Shown here: piece after piece, positions 37,620-46,661 of the stretch | Layout: each line of letters opens with the position of its first letter | How positions within the stretch are numbered: the stretch's first letter is position 1 | Origin: CAZMGB01 sp964565775 | GTDB lineage: Bacteria; Chloroflexota; Dehalococcoidia; DSTF01; JALHUB01 | Assembly: GCA_964565775.1 (NCBI GenBank) | Contig: CAZMGB010000006.1 | Span: 88,274-152,273 of the forward strand | DNA: 64,000 nt | Direction of reading: 5' to 3' | The notes under the pieces: generated by a model | Databases searched by the model: none | The model's input: the letters and a program-made list of their open reading frames with translations, nothing else | What the model was told of the DNA's origin: nothing | Program-made: the position numbers and the translations under genes

Positions 37620-38276
37620 GTGGACCTTTCATCTATCAAGCAGCGGCTGGTTGAGGGGGACGCCCCGGGGACGGCCGAGGGCACCCGAGAGGCGCTGGCC
37701 GAAAAGATCCCGCCGGAGACCATACTCAAAGATGCCCTCATGGTCGGCATGGAGGAGGTGGGTGACCTCTTCTCCCGCAACGAGTACTTCGTACCTGAGC
37801 TCCTACTATCGGCTCGGGCCATGTATGCGGCGCTCGATGTCCTGCGCCCGCTGCTCGTGGGCAGCGGCTACGAGCCGGCCGGGAAGGTGGTCATGGGCAC
37901 CGTCCAGGGCGACCTGCACGACATCGGCAAGAAGCTCGTGGGCATGATGCTCGAGGGCAGCGGCTTCGAGGTCGTCGACCTGGGGGCCAACGTCGCACCC
38001 GAGCGCTTTGTGGAGGCCATCAAGGAGAGCGGCGCCAAACTGGTGGGTCTCTCCGCGCTCCTCACCACCACCCTCCCCGCCATGGAGGAGACGGTGCGCG
38101 CTATCCGCCAGGCGGAGCTCGCGACCGAGGTGCACGTCATGATCGGCGGCGCCCCGGTCACTGACTCCTTCGCCCAGCAGATCGGGGCCCAGGGCTACGC
38201 GCCCGACGCCTCCTCCGCTGCCGCTCTCGCTCGGCGACTGCTCGACCTGCCCGCTCGGCAGGGCGGCCCCGCCTGA
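37620..38276 (+). CDS. Corrinoid-binding methyl carrier protein (MtaC/MttC type)
   Basis: 218 residues: an N-terminal helical cap (~1-85) and a cobalamin-binding Rossmann domain (~88-210). The DxHxxG motif is intact (D98-L-H100-D-I-G103), with His100 as lower cobalt ligand, followed by GLSALLTTT and GGAPV, which hold the nucleotide tail. GTG start with GGAGG seven bases upstream. It is the only corrinoid protein seen in the window, so it must serve several methyltransferases encoded around it. RACo, encoded at 41698, would keep it in the Co(I) state. Confidence 0.95.
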   Translation: MDLSSIKQRLVEGDAPGTAEGTREALAEKIPPETILKDALMVGMEEVGDLFSRNEYFVPELLLSARAMYAALDVLRPLLVGSGYEPAGKVVMGTVQGDLHDIGKKLVGMMLEGSGFEVVDLGANVAPERFVEAIKESGAKLVGLSALLTTTLPAMEETVRAIRQAELATEVHVMIGGAPVTDSFAQQIGAQGYAPDASSAAALARRLLDLPARQGGPA

Positions 38277-38327
38277 GGACCAGCCCGCCCCGAGCGTCGG
38301 TGTCCCCCTTAGCGAAGGAGGCTAGGC

Positions 38328-39458
38328 ATGCAGCACCAACCTGACTTCGAGAACCTTCGCCGGACGATCCTCCGCCAGGGTCCGCCGGGCCCCGTGCCCT
38401 TCTTCGACCTGTTCGCCGACCCGGGCATGGTTGAGGCCGTGCTGGAGGAGAAGTTCCCCGTAAACCTGCACCGCTACATCGAAGAGCCCACCCTGGAGTT
38501 TCCCGAGGATGAGCTGCTGGGTCTGATGAAGTCAATCGAGATGTACGTCCGCTTCTGCCGCGAGGTGGGCTACGACTACGTGTTCATGGTGACGGGCTTC
38601 AGCCTTCAGCGAACCTTCCAGGCCGCCGCCGACACCGCCACAGCCGAGAACTGGCCCGGTGGTCAGCGCTACTGGCAGGATGAGAGCACCGGCCCGATCC
38701 AGAGCTGGGCGGACTTCGAGGCCTATCCCTGGCCCAAGGCCGAGGATCTGAACCACGCAGCGCTCGAGTACGTCAACGCCATCTTGCCGGAGGGGATGAA
38801 GATCGCGGCATTCATGTACGGCGGCATCTTCGAGCACTCTACCTGGCTCATGGGCCTGCAACCCTTCTCTTTCGCTCTCCGCGACCAGCCCGACCTGATA
38901 GAGGCGATCTGCCAGCGAGTGGGCGAGCTCGCCACAGCCACCTGCGCCCAGGCCGTCACCATTGACAACGTCGACATGGTGTTCCTCAGCGATGACCTTG
39001 GATTCTTCAGTGGCACCCTCGTTTCGCCGGACGTGATCCGTCGCTACATCCTCCCCCATTACAAGAAGATCACCGACACTGCGCACCAAGCCGGCAAGCT
39101 GCTCGTCTTCCACTCCTGCGGGAACATGTACAAGCTAATGGACGACCTTGTCGACGACGTCGGCATCGACGCCAAGCACTCGTTCGAGGACAAGATCGTG
39201 CCCGTGGAGGAGGCCTGCCGTCGCTGGGGTGACCGGGTCGCGATCCTGGGTGGAGTGGACATGGACGTGCTCGGTCGGGGCACGGAAGAGCAGGTTCGGG
39301 CTCGCACCCGTCAAATCCTGGAGGTCTGCGGAGTCAAAGGCACCGGCTACTGCCTGGGCAGCGGCAACACGGCCGCTAACTACATCCCAAAGCAGAACTA
39401 CCTGGCCATGCTGGACGAGGGGCGTCGCTGGAACCGAGAGCATTTCGGGGCGGGCTAG
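38328..39458 (+). CDS. URO-D superfamily (MtaA/MtbA-like) methyltransferase, zinc-site type
   Basis: 376 residues, 51 bases after the corrinoid gene. Zinc ligands: His262 and Cys264 in VFHSCGN, Cys342 in GYCLGSGN. It resembles the minus-strand copy at 33852-35012 along its whole length, including the ADTA...NWPGG segment, IQSWADFEAYPW and the end NYIPKQNYLAMLDEGR, so the two arose by duplication. An AGGAGG-like site (AAGGAGG) is near the start. Transfer of a methyl group to or from the corrinoid protein is the expected role. Confidence 0.87.
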   Translation: MQHQPDFENLRRTILRQGPPGPVPFFDLFADPGMVEAVLEEKFPVNLHRYIEEPTLEFPEDELLGLMKSIEMYVRFCREVGYDYVFMVTGFSLQRTFQAAADTATAENWPGGQRYWQDESTGPIQSWADFEAYPWPKAEDLNHAALEYVNAILPEGMKIAAFMYGGIFEHSTWLMGLQPFSFALRDQPDLIEAICQRVGELATATCAQAVTIDNVDMVFLSDDLGFFSGTLVSPDVIRRYILPHYKKITDTAHQAGKLLVFHSCGNMYKLMDDLVDDVGIDAKHSFEDKIVPVEEACRRWGDRVAILGGVDMDVLGRGTEEQVRARTRQILEVCGVKGTGYCLGSGNTAANYIPKQNYLAMLDEGRRWNREHFGAG

Positions 39459-39555
39459 GGCGGTCGTGGGCGGGGGTCCCCAGACCCGCGCGACTCCGTC
39501 GGGGTGTGAAGACCCCAACTTGCGAAGATGCATCCGCGTGGAGGTGAGGTAAGCC

Positions 39556-40437
39556 GTGACTAACGATGATTCGCCGGCCGCGAGCCCAAGTGCACAACTG
39601 GGCATCCTCAAGCTGCTAGGTCTGGTAGAGGCCTTCGACCCAACTCGACGTTTCAAGCTCGTTCGTCACCAAGAGCAAGGCCTTGACCTGCAGGACTTCC
39701 CCAAGGACTGGCTCGAAGCCTACCAGGCCTTCCAAGAGAAACCAGTCTTCGACGGGCTTGATTTCATCGTTTCCTTCATTGGAGCTGGCCGCACCCAGGC
39801 GCGTCTCGTGGGTGTCTACGAAGTCCTGGGACGAAAGCCAGGACATGCGGGACGCCTGCCGGAAGGGTGCCCCCATAAAGAGTGGCTGGATTCCCATTAC
39901 TTCTATCAGATGCAGCGGCTATCTGCATTCGAAGCGCTTGAGGGCAGGGTGGTAATCGAGTGGGGCAAGGGAACTAGGCGCTGGCATCAAAGGCCAACGA
40001 ACAAGGAGGTGGTCCAAATCCTGCCCCAGGGTCAGCCCGTCGCGATGTTCGACGACTACCTCGGGTTCACACTGAGGTACGACCAGCTGAAGGACCTGTA
40101 TCGCAGGCCCGAGGTCAATAGGGAATGGCGCGCTCGCTTGAGCGCAGTTGCAGGCGTCTATTTGATCCTTGCCACGACGACAGGGGCACAGTACGTCGGC
40201 TCGGCGCATGGGGTAGAGGGGTTCTGGGGCCGCTGGGCAGCGTACGCGAAAGACGGGCACGGGGGGAACAAGCTGCTGAGCGATCTCGTGGAGAAAGACC
40301 GTGACTACCCAGAAAAGTTCTCCTACTCGATTCTTCAGATACTCCCACCGACCTTTGCCCGAAGCGAAGTGCTGAAATGGGAGGGCTTGTACAAGCAGAA
40401 GCTGGGTAGCCGGAGCGTCGGTTTGAATGTGAATTGA
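39556..40437 (+). CDS. GIY-YIG nuclease domain protein inside the methyltransferase operon
   Basis: 293 residues. The C-terminal ~100 residues have GIY-YIG features: GVYLILATT as the first motif, QYVGSA as the second, a helix with GFWGRWAAYAK, and later a Glu in EGLYKQKLG. The N-terminal ~190 residues are an unrecognised module. GTG start with GAGGT five bases away. It is co-directional with the flanking methyltransferases at 97- and 84-base gaps, yet has no known link to methyl transfer. Restriction-type or phage-defence nucleases share this fold, so it may be an insertion into the operon. Confidence 0.7.
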   Translation: MTNDDSPAASPSAQLGILKLLGLVEAFDPTRRFKLVRHQEQGLDLQDFPKDWLEAYQAFQEKPVFDGLDFIVSFIGAGRTQARLVGVYEVLGRKPGHAGRLPEGCPHKEWLDSHYFYQMQRLSAFEALEGRVVIEWGKGTRRWHQRPTNKEVVQILPQGQPVAMFDDYLGFTLRYDQLKDLYRRPEVNREWRARLSAVAGVYLILATTTGAQYVGSAHGVEGFWGRWAAYAKDGHGGNKLLSDLVEKDRDYPEKFSYSILQILPPTFARSEVLKWEGLYKQKLGSRSVGLNVN

Positions 40438-40521
40438 GTGCCTCGGGTTCCAGCCACCGGCACCCCGTCTCTGGCGAGGTTCACCGCCTCTTAAAGCACT
40501 TCCATGAAGGAGTCGCAGGCC

Positions 40522-41688
40522 ATGCTCCCCCGGGAGCGCGTCCTCACGGCGCTTAACCACGAAGAGCCCGATCGCGTCCCCATCGACCTGGGCAGCACGA
40601 GGGTCACCGGCATCTGCCTGGACGCCTACGAGGGGCTCCGTGATGCCCTGGGCCTGGGCCAGCGCGAGCTGCGGGTGGTGGACCGCAGCCAGGGACTGGC
40701 CGGACCGGACGAGGACGTGCTGGAGGCGCTGGGCGTCGACTTCCGGCCGGTGTGGACGAACCCGCCTTCGGGCGGCGAGCCACCCGTTGCTCAGGAGGGG
40801 GAATACGAAGTCTACTTCGACGAGTGGGGCTGTCGACGGAGCCGCCCCCGCTCGGGCGGCCTCTACTTCGATATGACCGAGCCGGCCATAATGGAGCCCA
40901 GCATGGAGGCCCTGGAGAAGTTCCGCTGGCCTGACGTCGACGACTCCGCGCGCTACGAAGGGCTGCGCGGGCTGGCGCAGCGCCTTCGCGAGGAGACGTC
41001 CTACGCTCTGGTCGGCCACTGCGATTTCGGCCACGATATGCTGGGGTCCTTCCTCAACGTGCGCGGCTACACGGAGGCGATGCTCGACCTGGCCGCCCAC
41101 GCGGACTTCGTCGAGGCATTCATGGAGGGGGCAACGCGACTGGCCCTGCGGGCCTGGGAGCACTTCCTGGAGCAGGTGGGCGAGCTGGTGGACGTGGTGC
41201 TCTGCTACGACGACCTGGGCATGCAGGACCGCCCCCTCATCTCACCCGCGATGTACCGGCGACTGATCAAGCCCTACCACGGCCGCGTCATCGCCGCCAT
41301 CCACAAACGCACCCCGGCGAAGGTGTTCTTCCATACCGACGGCGCCGTGGCCGAGTTCATTCCCGATTTCATCGAGATAGGCGTAGACATCCTTAACCCT
41401 GTGCAGGTATCGGCGGCCGGCATGGAGGATACGGGCGCCCTCAAGAGGCGCTATGGCAAGAACCTGGTCTTCTGGGGCGGGGCCTGCGACTCCCAGAGGG
41501 TTCTCCCCTTCGGAAGCCCGGAGGACGTCCGGCTCGAGTCGCGACGTCGCATCGCCGACCTGGCGCCGGGGGGAGGCTTCGTCTTCGCCCCCGTCCACAA
41601 TATTCAGTGCGACGTTCCGGGCGAGAACACTCTCGCTTTCTTCCAGAGCGCGCGGGAGGCCGGCCGCTACCCGGTCGCCGGCCCCTAG
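40522..41688 (+). CDS. URO-D superfamily methyltransferase-like, HxD variant
   Basis: 388 residues from the ATG at 40522, chosen because AAGGAG lies nine bases upstream; an ATG at 40504 has no such site. The N-terminus LPRERVLTALNHEEPDRVP is typical of URO-D-like proteins next to corrinoid genes. In place of HxC it has His271-Thr-Asp273 (FFHTDGAV), so the usual zinc site is absent and chemistry may differ from its paralogues. It ends nine bases before the RACo gene. It could act as a methyl-acceptor enzyme with another ligand set or as an accessory. Confidence 0.82.
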   Translation: MLPRERVLTALNHEEPDRVPIDLGSTRVTGICLDAYEGLRDALGLGQRELRVVDRSQGLAGPDEDVLEALGVDFRPVWTNPPSGGEPPVAQEGEYEVYFDEWGCRRSRPRSGGLYFDMTEPAIMEPSMEALEKFRWPDVDDSARYEGLRGLAQRLREETSYALVGHCDFGHDMLGSFLNVRGYTEAMLDLAAHADFVEAFMEGATRLALRAWEHFLEQVGELVDVVLCYDDLGMQDRPLISPAMYRRLIKPYHGRVIAAIHKRTPAKVFFHTDGAVAEFIPDFIEIGVDILNPVQVSAAGMEDTGALKRRYGKNLVFWGGACDSQRVLPFGSPEDVRLESRRRIADLAPGGGFVFAPVHNIQCDVPGENTLAFFQSAREAGRYPVAGP

Positions 41689-41697
41689 ATCAGCATT

Positions 41698-43356
41698 ATG
41701 TCAGGTCCGCATACCGGAAACACTGTGCGCGTCCGCTTCCATGACTTCGACTCCGAGGTCGAGGTGGAACGCGGGAAGACCGTTCTCGAGGCGGTGCGCC
41801 AGGCCGGCCTCGCGCTGGAGTCGGAGTGCGGCGGCCGCGCCACCTGCGGAAGCTGCCGCGTCCGCTTCCTCCAGGGCGCCCCCGCGCCCGGCGCCGACGA
41901 TCGCCTGCTCCTCGACGACGAAGACATCGCTCAGGGGTGGCGCCTCGCCTGCCAGACCACGCTCACAGAGGACTGCCGCATCGCCCTCCCGGCGGCCGTC
42001 GCCGAGGGCGGGCTGCGCATCCTCACCGAGACGTACGGGATCGGAGAGGCTCCACCGATCATCCCAAGCACCGCCGTCGGTGCGTACGGCGCCGCCATCG
42101 ATGTCGGTACGACCACAGTGGTCTGCTACCTGCTGGACCTCGCGCACGCGCGCCAGGTCGGCGTCGCCTCTTTCGCCAACCCGCAACGGCGACTGGGCCC
42201 GGATGTCATCTCCCGCATCGTCTACGCCCACCAGAGCCGCGAGCACCTGATCGAGGCCCGCGATTGCCTGGTCGAGGCGGTAGAGGAGGCGCTGGTGGCT
42301 CTTTGCCGCGAGCACCGCCTGCCGCTGGACGCCCTATCCCGCATCACGGTGGTCGGCAACCCCACCATGCTCCACCTTCTGTGCGCCGTCGACCCCTGGT
42401 CACTGGGCATAGTGCCTTACCAGCCCGCGTTCACCGACGCAGCCGCCGTCGCCGCGGGCGAGGTGGGCTTCCGCCGTCTGGCCGGGGCCGAGCTGATTCC
42501 TCTGCCGGGCGTGGCGGGACATCTGGGCGCCGACGCCGTCGCCGGTCTACTGGCGCTGGGCCTCTCCGGGCGCCGAGGGCTGTTCCTGTCCATGGACATG
42601 GGCACCAACGGCGAGCTGCTGCTCGTCTCAGACGATGACGCCGTCGGCGCTTCCTGCGCCGCCGGACCCGCTTTCGAGGGGGTGCACATCTCTTCGGGGA
42701 TGGCCGCCCTCCCAGGCGCCGTCGAACGGGTGGACGAGGAGGACGGACGGCTGGCACTTGAGACCATCGACGGCGCCGCGCCCTGCGGCATCTGCGGTTC
42801 AGGACTCGTCGACGTCGTGGCGCTGCTCGTGCGCCGGAGAATGCTGACGACCGGCGGACGCCTGCCCGAGCCCGCCGAGCTTCCCGAAGGCCTGCCGCGA
42901 GACCTGAGCCAGCGCCTGCGAGCGGACGACGAAGGCCGCCGTTTCGTCCTCTACGAGGATGGCGCGGGCCCGACCGTGGCCCTGACACAACGCGACATCC
43001 GTGAGGTGCAACTGGCCAAGGCCCCCATCCGTGTAGGGGTAGAGGTGCTGCTCGAGGAGATCGGCGCTGGGCCGAACCAGGTGGACGCCGTGTTCGTGGC
43101 CGGGGCCTTCGGCAGCTCCATCCGCCCGGCCAGCCTGCTGGCCCTGGGCATCCTGCCTACCGCCATGACGGGCCGCATCCACCCTGTCGGCAATCTGGCC
43201 GGAATGGGCGCCAAAGTGGCCCTCGCCTCGGACGAGCGCCTGGAGGAGGCCCGCCGCCTCGCCCGCCGCATCCGGCACGTGGAGCTGATGCTGCGAGAGG
43301 ACTTTCACGCCCGCTTCGCCGACCACATCCCGTTCCCGGAGCCGTCTCAAACATGA
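41698..43356 (+). CDS. RACo-type reductive activator of corrinoid proteins
   Basis: 552 residues. The N-terminal plant-type 2Fe-2S domain (~1-100) has ligands Cys44, Cys50, Cys53 and Cys85 (CGGRATCGSC, then RLACQT). A linker leads to an actin-like ASKHA ATPase of the DUF4445 family starting AIDVGTTTVVCYLLD (~135), with MDMGTNGELLL and GICGSGLVD further on. RACo proteins use ATP to drive one-electron reduction of inactive Co(II) to Co(I). It lies nine bases after a URO-D gene and overlaps the next start (ATGA). It should serve the corrinoid protein encoded at 37620. Confidence 0.95.
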   Translation: MSGPHTGNTVRVRFHDFDSEVEVERGKTVLEAVRQAGLALESECGGRATCGSCRVRFLQGAPAPGADDRLLLDDEDIAQGWRLACQTTLTEDCRIALPAAVAEGGLRILTETYGIGEAPPIIPSTAVGAYGAAIDVGTTTVVCYLLDLAHARQVGVASFANPQRRLGPDVISRIVYAHQSREHLIEARDCLVEAVEEALVALCREHRLPLDALSRITVVGNPTMLHLLCAVDPWSLGIVPYQPAFTDAAAVAAGEVGFRRLAGAELIPLPGVAGHLGADAVAGLLALGLSGRRGLFLSMDMGTNGELLLVSDDDAVGASCAAGPAFEGVHISSGMAALPGAVERVDEEDGRLALETIDGAAPCGICGSGLVDVVALLVRRRMLTTGGRLPEPAELPEGLPRDLSQRLRADDEGRRFVLYEDGAGPTVALTQRDIREVQLAKAPIRVGVEVLLEEIGAGPNQVDAVFVAGAFGSSIRPASLLALGILPTAMTGRIHPVGNLAGMGAKVALASDERLEEARRLARRIRHVELMLREDFHARFADHIPFPEPSQT

Positions 43357-44267
43357 GTGGCGCGGGTGGGCCGAAAGACGCGCCCCTCGGCCGCGAGCTG
43401 TCCCGCTGTCCGCTGGTCTACGACGGCTCCAAGGGAGTCTATCTGTCGGAGCGACTGGCGTCCGTCGGGCGCTCGCCCGGAGACGCCAGCGAGTGGCTGA
43501 ACCTCCTCTCGCCGAAGGTCGTCCGGCAGATGCACCGCGAGTACATCGACGCCGGCGCCCAGATGATCCAGACGAACACCTTCAACGGCAATCGACTGCG
43601 TCTGGAGGCCTACGGACTGGGCGACCGTGTGCACGAGGTGAACGTCGCCGCCGCCCGCATCGCACGCGAGGCCGCAGGCGATGACGTGTGGGTCGCGGGC
43701 GTTGTGGGCCCGAGCGGAAAGCTCCTCGCCATGGGCGAGGTGAACGAGCGGGCCCTCGTCGGCGCCTTCGCCGAGCAAGCCGCGGCCCTGGCCGAGGGTG
43801 GTGTAGACCTGTTCCACGTCGAGACCATGAGCGACTTGACCGAAGCGAGGGCCGCCGTCGAGGGCGTGCGCCGTGTCGCCGATCTGCCGCTGCTCCTCAC
43901 GATGTCATTCGACACCGGGAAGCCGGAGGCGCTGCGCACGATGATGGGTGTGACGCCCGCACAACTGGTGGATGCGGCCCGGGAGATGGAGCTCTTTGGT
44001 CTCGGCGCCAACTGCGGTCGCGGCCTGGAGGGCTACCAGGAGCTGGTCCGGGCGCTGGCGCAGCCCCAGGGCGCGCTCGTCGCCAAGCTCAATGCCGGCA
44101 TCCCGCGCATGGAAGGGTCTCAGGTCGTCTATGACGGCACGCCGGAGAGGATGGCCGCATACGCCCTCTGGTGCGTCGAGAACGGCGTCAGCATCGTCGG
44201 GGGCTGCTGCGGTAGCACGCCCCGCCACATCGAGGCCATGGCTCGAGCGATTGCCCGGATGGGGTAA
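43353..44267 (+). CDS. Homocysteine S-methyltransferase domain protein (MetH N-terminal-like)
   Basis: 304 residues, start overlapping the RACo stop. The three zinc cysteines of the family are present: Cys221 in GANCGRG and Cys285/Cys286 in GGCCGSTP. Early motifs are GAQMIQTNTFNGNR and the TIM-barrel strand with LFHVETMSD. It would transfer a methyl group from the corrinoid protein to homocysteine, or to another thiol, as a stand-alone version of the MetH module. With RACo and the carrier in one operon it is the best candidate for the terminal methyl acceptor step. Confidence 0.9.
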   Translation: MSGAGGPKDAPLGRELSRCPLVYDGSKGVYLSERLASVGRSPGDASEWLNLLSPKVVRQMHREYIDAGAQMIQTNTFNGNRLRLEAYGLGDRVHEVNVAAARIAREAAGDDVWVAGVVGPSGKLLAMGEVNERALVGAFAEQAAALAEGGVDLFHVETMSDLTEARAAVEGVRRVADLPLLLTMSFDTGKPEALRTMMGVTPAQLVDAAREMELFGLGANCGRGLEGYQELVRALAQPQGALVAKLNAGIPRMEGSQVVYDGTPERMAAYALWCVENGVSIVGGCCGSTPRHIEAMARAIARMG

Positions 44268-44344
44268 GCCCACGGCGGCGCTGGACGGGGCACACGGCCC
44301 TCGCATAACATGAAGCTGAGGCGGCCGACCTCGGATCCGGTGCT

Positions 44345-45418
44345 ATGGCAAATTCCGAATCGCCCCTGCAAGCGTACCTGAAGCCCGTTCCCACGCCACC
44401 GGGCGTCAGCAGCCGCGAGATCGTGCGCCGCGCCGTTGAGTTCGACGACCCGCCACGCATACCGTACAGCTTCATCCAGCCGCTGGAGTCGGACTTCGTG
44501 GAGCTGGCGGTAGTCACCCCCAGCCGCATCGAGATGTCGAACGTCCCGAAAGGAGAGTTCATCGTCGATGAGTGGGGCGTGGGAGTGCGCAGCTCGGGGA
44601 CGAGCTGGGGCCACGCCGAATCGCATCCGCTGGCGGACCTCAACGCCCTGGACGGCTACAGCTTCCCCGACGTCACGAACCGCGAGCGCTTCCAGGCGGC
44701 AGCGGGGCTGGCGAGGGCGGGCGACGCAGCCGGCAAGTACGTCGTCGGGGCGGACCCGATCCTGGGCATCGAGCGCCTGCGGCTGCTCGTCGGCTTCGAC
44801 AACCTCATGGTGGCGCTGTACACGGAGCGTTCGCAACTCGACCGCCTGATCGACAGGCTGGTGGACATGACGCTTGAGGTCGTGCGGATGTACGCGGACA
44901 TGGGCAACGTACACGGCTTCATGACCTGGGAGGACTGGGGCCTCCAGACCACGCTCCAGATCAGGCCGGCGCAGTGGCGCGAGATCTTCAAGCCGCGCTA
45001 CTCACGCATCGTCCAGGCCACGCACGCCGCCGGCATGCACTACCTCTTCCACTGTTGCGGCCAGATCCTGGACATCATTCCGGACCTCATCGAGATCGGC
45101 GTCGACGTGCTCCAGCTCGACCAGCCCCGGCTCATGGGCGTGGACCACCTCGCAGACGAGTTCGGGGGCAAGATCTGCTTCTGGAACACGGTGGACATCC
45201 AGTGGTCGCCCGACCCTGAAGTCACGCTCGATGAGCTGAGAGCCGAAGTCAAGCACATGGTGGGTGCCTTTGATCGATTCGGCGGAGGCTTCATCGCGCG
45301 GCAGTACCCCCAACCCTGGGACATCGGCATGCCTCGCGAGAAGCACCAGGCGATCTACGAGGCGTTCATGGAATACGGCTGCGGCCTGCGCCCGGAGCCC
45401 GGCGAGGCCGGAAGCTAG
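44345..45418 (+). CDS. URO-D superfamily methyltransferase, HxC type lacking third Cys
   Basis: 357 residues. HxC is present as His236 and Cys238 (LFHCCGQ), but the C-terminal segment that should hold the third zinc ligand reads GGFIARQYPQPW, without Cys. The TIM-barrel URO-D core is clear (GFMTWEDWGL, LIEIGVDVLQLDQPR). It is 77 bases after the homocysteine methyltransferase gene and 21 before the next paralogue. A different third ligand or a non-methyltransferase role are both open. Confidence 0.82.
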   Translation: MANSESPLQAYLKPVPTPPGVSSREIVRRAVEFDDPPRIPYSFIQPLESDFVELAVVTPSRIEMSNVPKGEFIVDEWGVGVRSSGTSWGHAESHPLADLNALDGYSFPDVTNRERFQAAAGLARAGDAAGKYVVGADPILGIERLRLLVGFDNLMVALYTERSQLDRLIDRLVDMTLEVVRMYADMGNVHGFMTWEDWGLQTTLQIRPAQWREIFKPRYSRIVQATHAAGMHYLFHCCGQILDIIPDLIEIGVDVLQLDQPRLMGVDHLADEFGGKICFWNTVDIQWSPDPEVTLDELRAEVKHMVGAFDRFGGGFIARQYPQPWDIGMPREKHQAIYEAFMEYGCGLRPEPGEAGS

Positions 45419-45439
45419 GCGGGCCAACGGACGACACGG

Positions 45440-46570
45440 ATGGCACCGAAGCAAGAGATGACCCCACGGGAGCGGCTGCTGGCCGCCCTCCGTCGCCAGC
45501 CCTGCGACCGCGTCCCCTTCACGCCGCTGGTGGAGGGCTACTTCCAGCTATCACTGCCCGACGGGCGGACGCGACACATCGCCGACCTCCAGTACGAGAT
45601 GTCGGGCCACATGCTCGTCCGGGCGGGGGTGCTGCGCATCAACACGCCCCTCTGGCTGGGCGCGACCGCCACGGACCTGGCGGCTGGCGTCGAGCAGCGG
45701 GCGTCGACCGTAGACGGCGACATCATCCACACCGTAGAGACCCCCGTCGGCAGCTTGACGTGGCGCCTCCGCTTCGCGCCCGAGAGTCCCTACATCCCCT
45801 GGGTCATCGAAAACCGCATCCGCACCGTCGAAGACATCAGGACGTTCCAGTACCTCATCGAGCGGACGACGTTCGAGCTCGACACGCGCTACTTCGAGAG
45901 CCAGACGTCCTACGTCGGCGACCGAGGGATCGTGGCCATCCTGGGACCGACCTCCCCTCTCCAGCAGATGATCAACTTCGAAATGGGGCTCGAGCGCGTG
46001 ATCTACATGCTGGCCGACCACCCGGACGAGATGCACGAGATGCTGGACGCCTACCACGCCAAGCAGGCCGCAATGTGGCGTCTCATGGCCGAGGTGCCGG
46101 CCGAGGTCGCCTTCGTCCACGACAACCTGTCCAGCACCACAACCTCGCGCCCCATGTACCGCACCTATGACCGGCGTTATGTCAATGAGTACGCGGACAT
46201 ATTGCACGCCAGCGGCAAGACCTTCCTCACCCACTGGTGCGGCAAGCTCACCGGCTTCGCGAAAGACGTCGCCGAAGCGCGCCAGGACGGCATCTCAGAC
46301 GTTACGCCGCCGCCAACGGGCGACCTCGACATCATCGAGGCGCGCCGCACCTGGGCCAAGCGGTTCGTCCTGCTCGGAGGGATCGACCCGACGCTCTTCG
46401 CCCTGGGCACGCCTCAGAAGATGGAGGCCTACGTAACCGACCTGCTGGAGCGGATGGGGCCGGACCGACGCGGCTTCATACTCGGCAGCGGCGACGCCGT
46501 CCCCTACGGCACCCCGGCCGAGAATCTCCGCGCGGCCGCCGACACGGCCGCCCGCTTCCCCGTGGCGTGA
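45440..46570 (+). CDS. URO-D superfamily methyltransferase, HxC type, last gene of operon
   Basis: 376 residues starting KQEMTPRERLLAALRRQPCDRVP after the initial Met. HxC is present as His265 and Cys267 (THWCGK); at the usual third-ligand site it reads GFILGSGDA where its close relatives read GYCLGSGN, so the Cys is replaced by Ile or shifted. It closes the plus-strand operon and is followed by a shared terminator. It likely acts on the same corrinoid pool; the substrate is unknown. Confidence 0.82.
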   Translation: MAPKQEMTPRERLLAALRRQPCDRVPFTPLVEGYFQLSLPDGRTRHIADLQYEMSGHMLVRAGVLRINTPLWLGATATDLAAGVEQRASTVDGDIIHTVETPVGSLTWRLRFAPESPYIPWVIENRIRTVEDIRTFQYLIERTTFELDTRYFESQTSYVGDRGIVAILGPTSPLQQMINFEMGLERVIYMLADHPDEMHEMLDAYHAKQAAMWRLMAEVPAEVAFVHDNLSSTTTSRPMYRTYDRRYVNEYADILHASGKTFLTHWCGKLTGFAKDVAEARQDGISDVTPPPTGDLDIIEARRTWAKRFVLLGGIDPTLFALGTPQKMEAYVTDLLERMGPDRRGFILGSGDAVPYGTPAENLRAAADTAARFPVA

Positions 46571-46606
46571 TCACTCTTCGGCCAGAAGGAAGCCGCCATC
46601 ACGAGT

Positions 46607-46636
46607 AGGGGCGTCTGCCCTGCGGCGGACGCCCCT
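46607..46636. terminator. Bidirectional hairpin terminator between convergent genes
   Basis: A 13-bp stem (46607-46619 with 46624-46636, one T-G pair) and a 4-base loop CTGC lie between the last methyltransferase gene and the convergent beta-helix protein gene. It is strongly GC-rich; no T-run is seen. Confidence 0.65.
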
Positions 46637-46661
46637 GCGGTACCCTCTGGCTCCACGTCCT

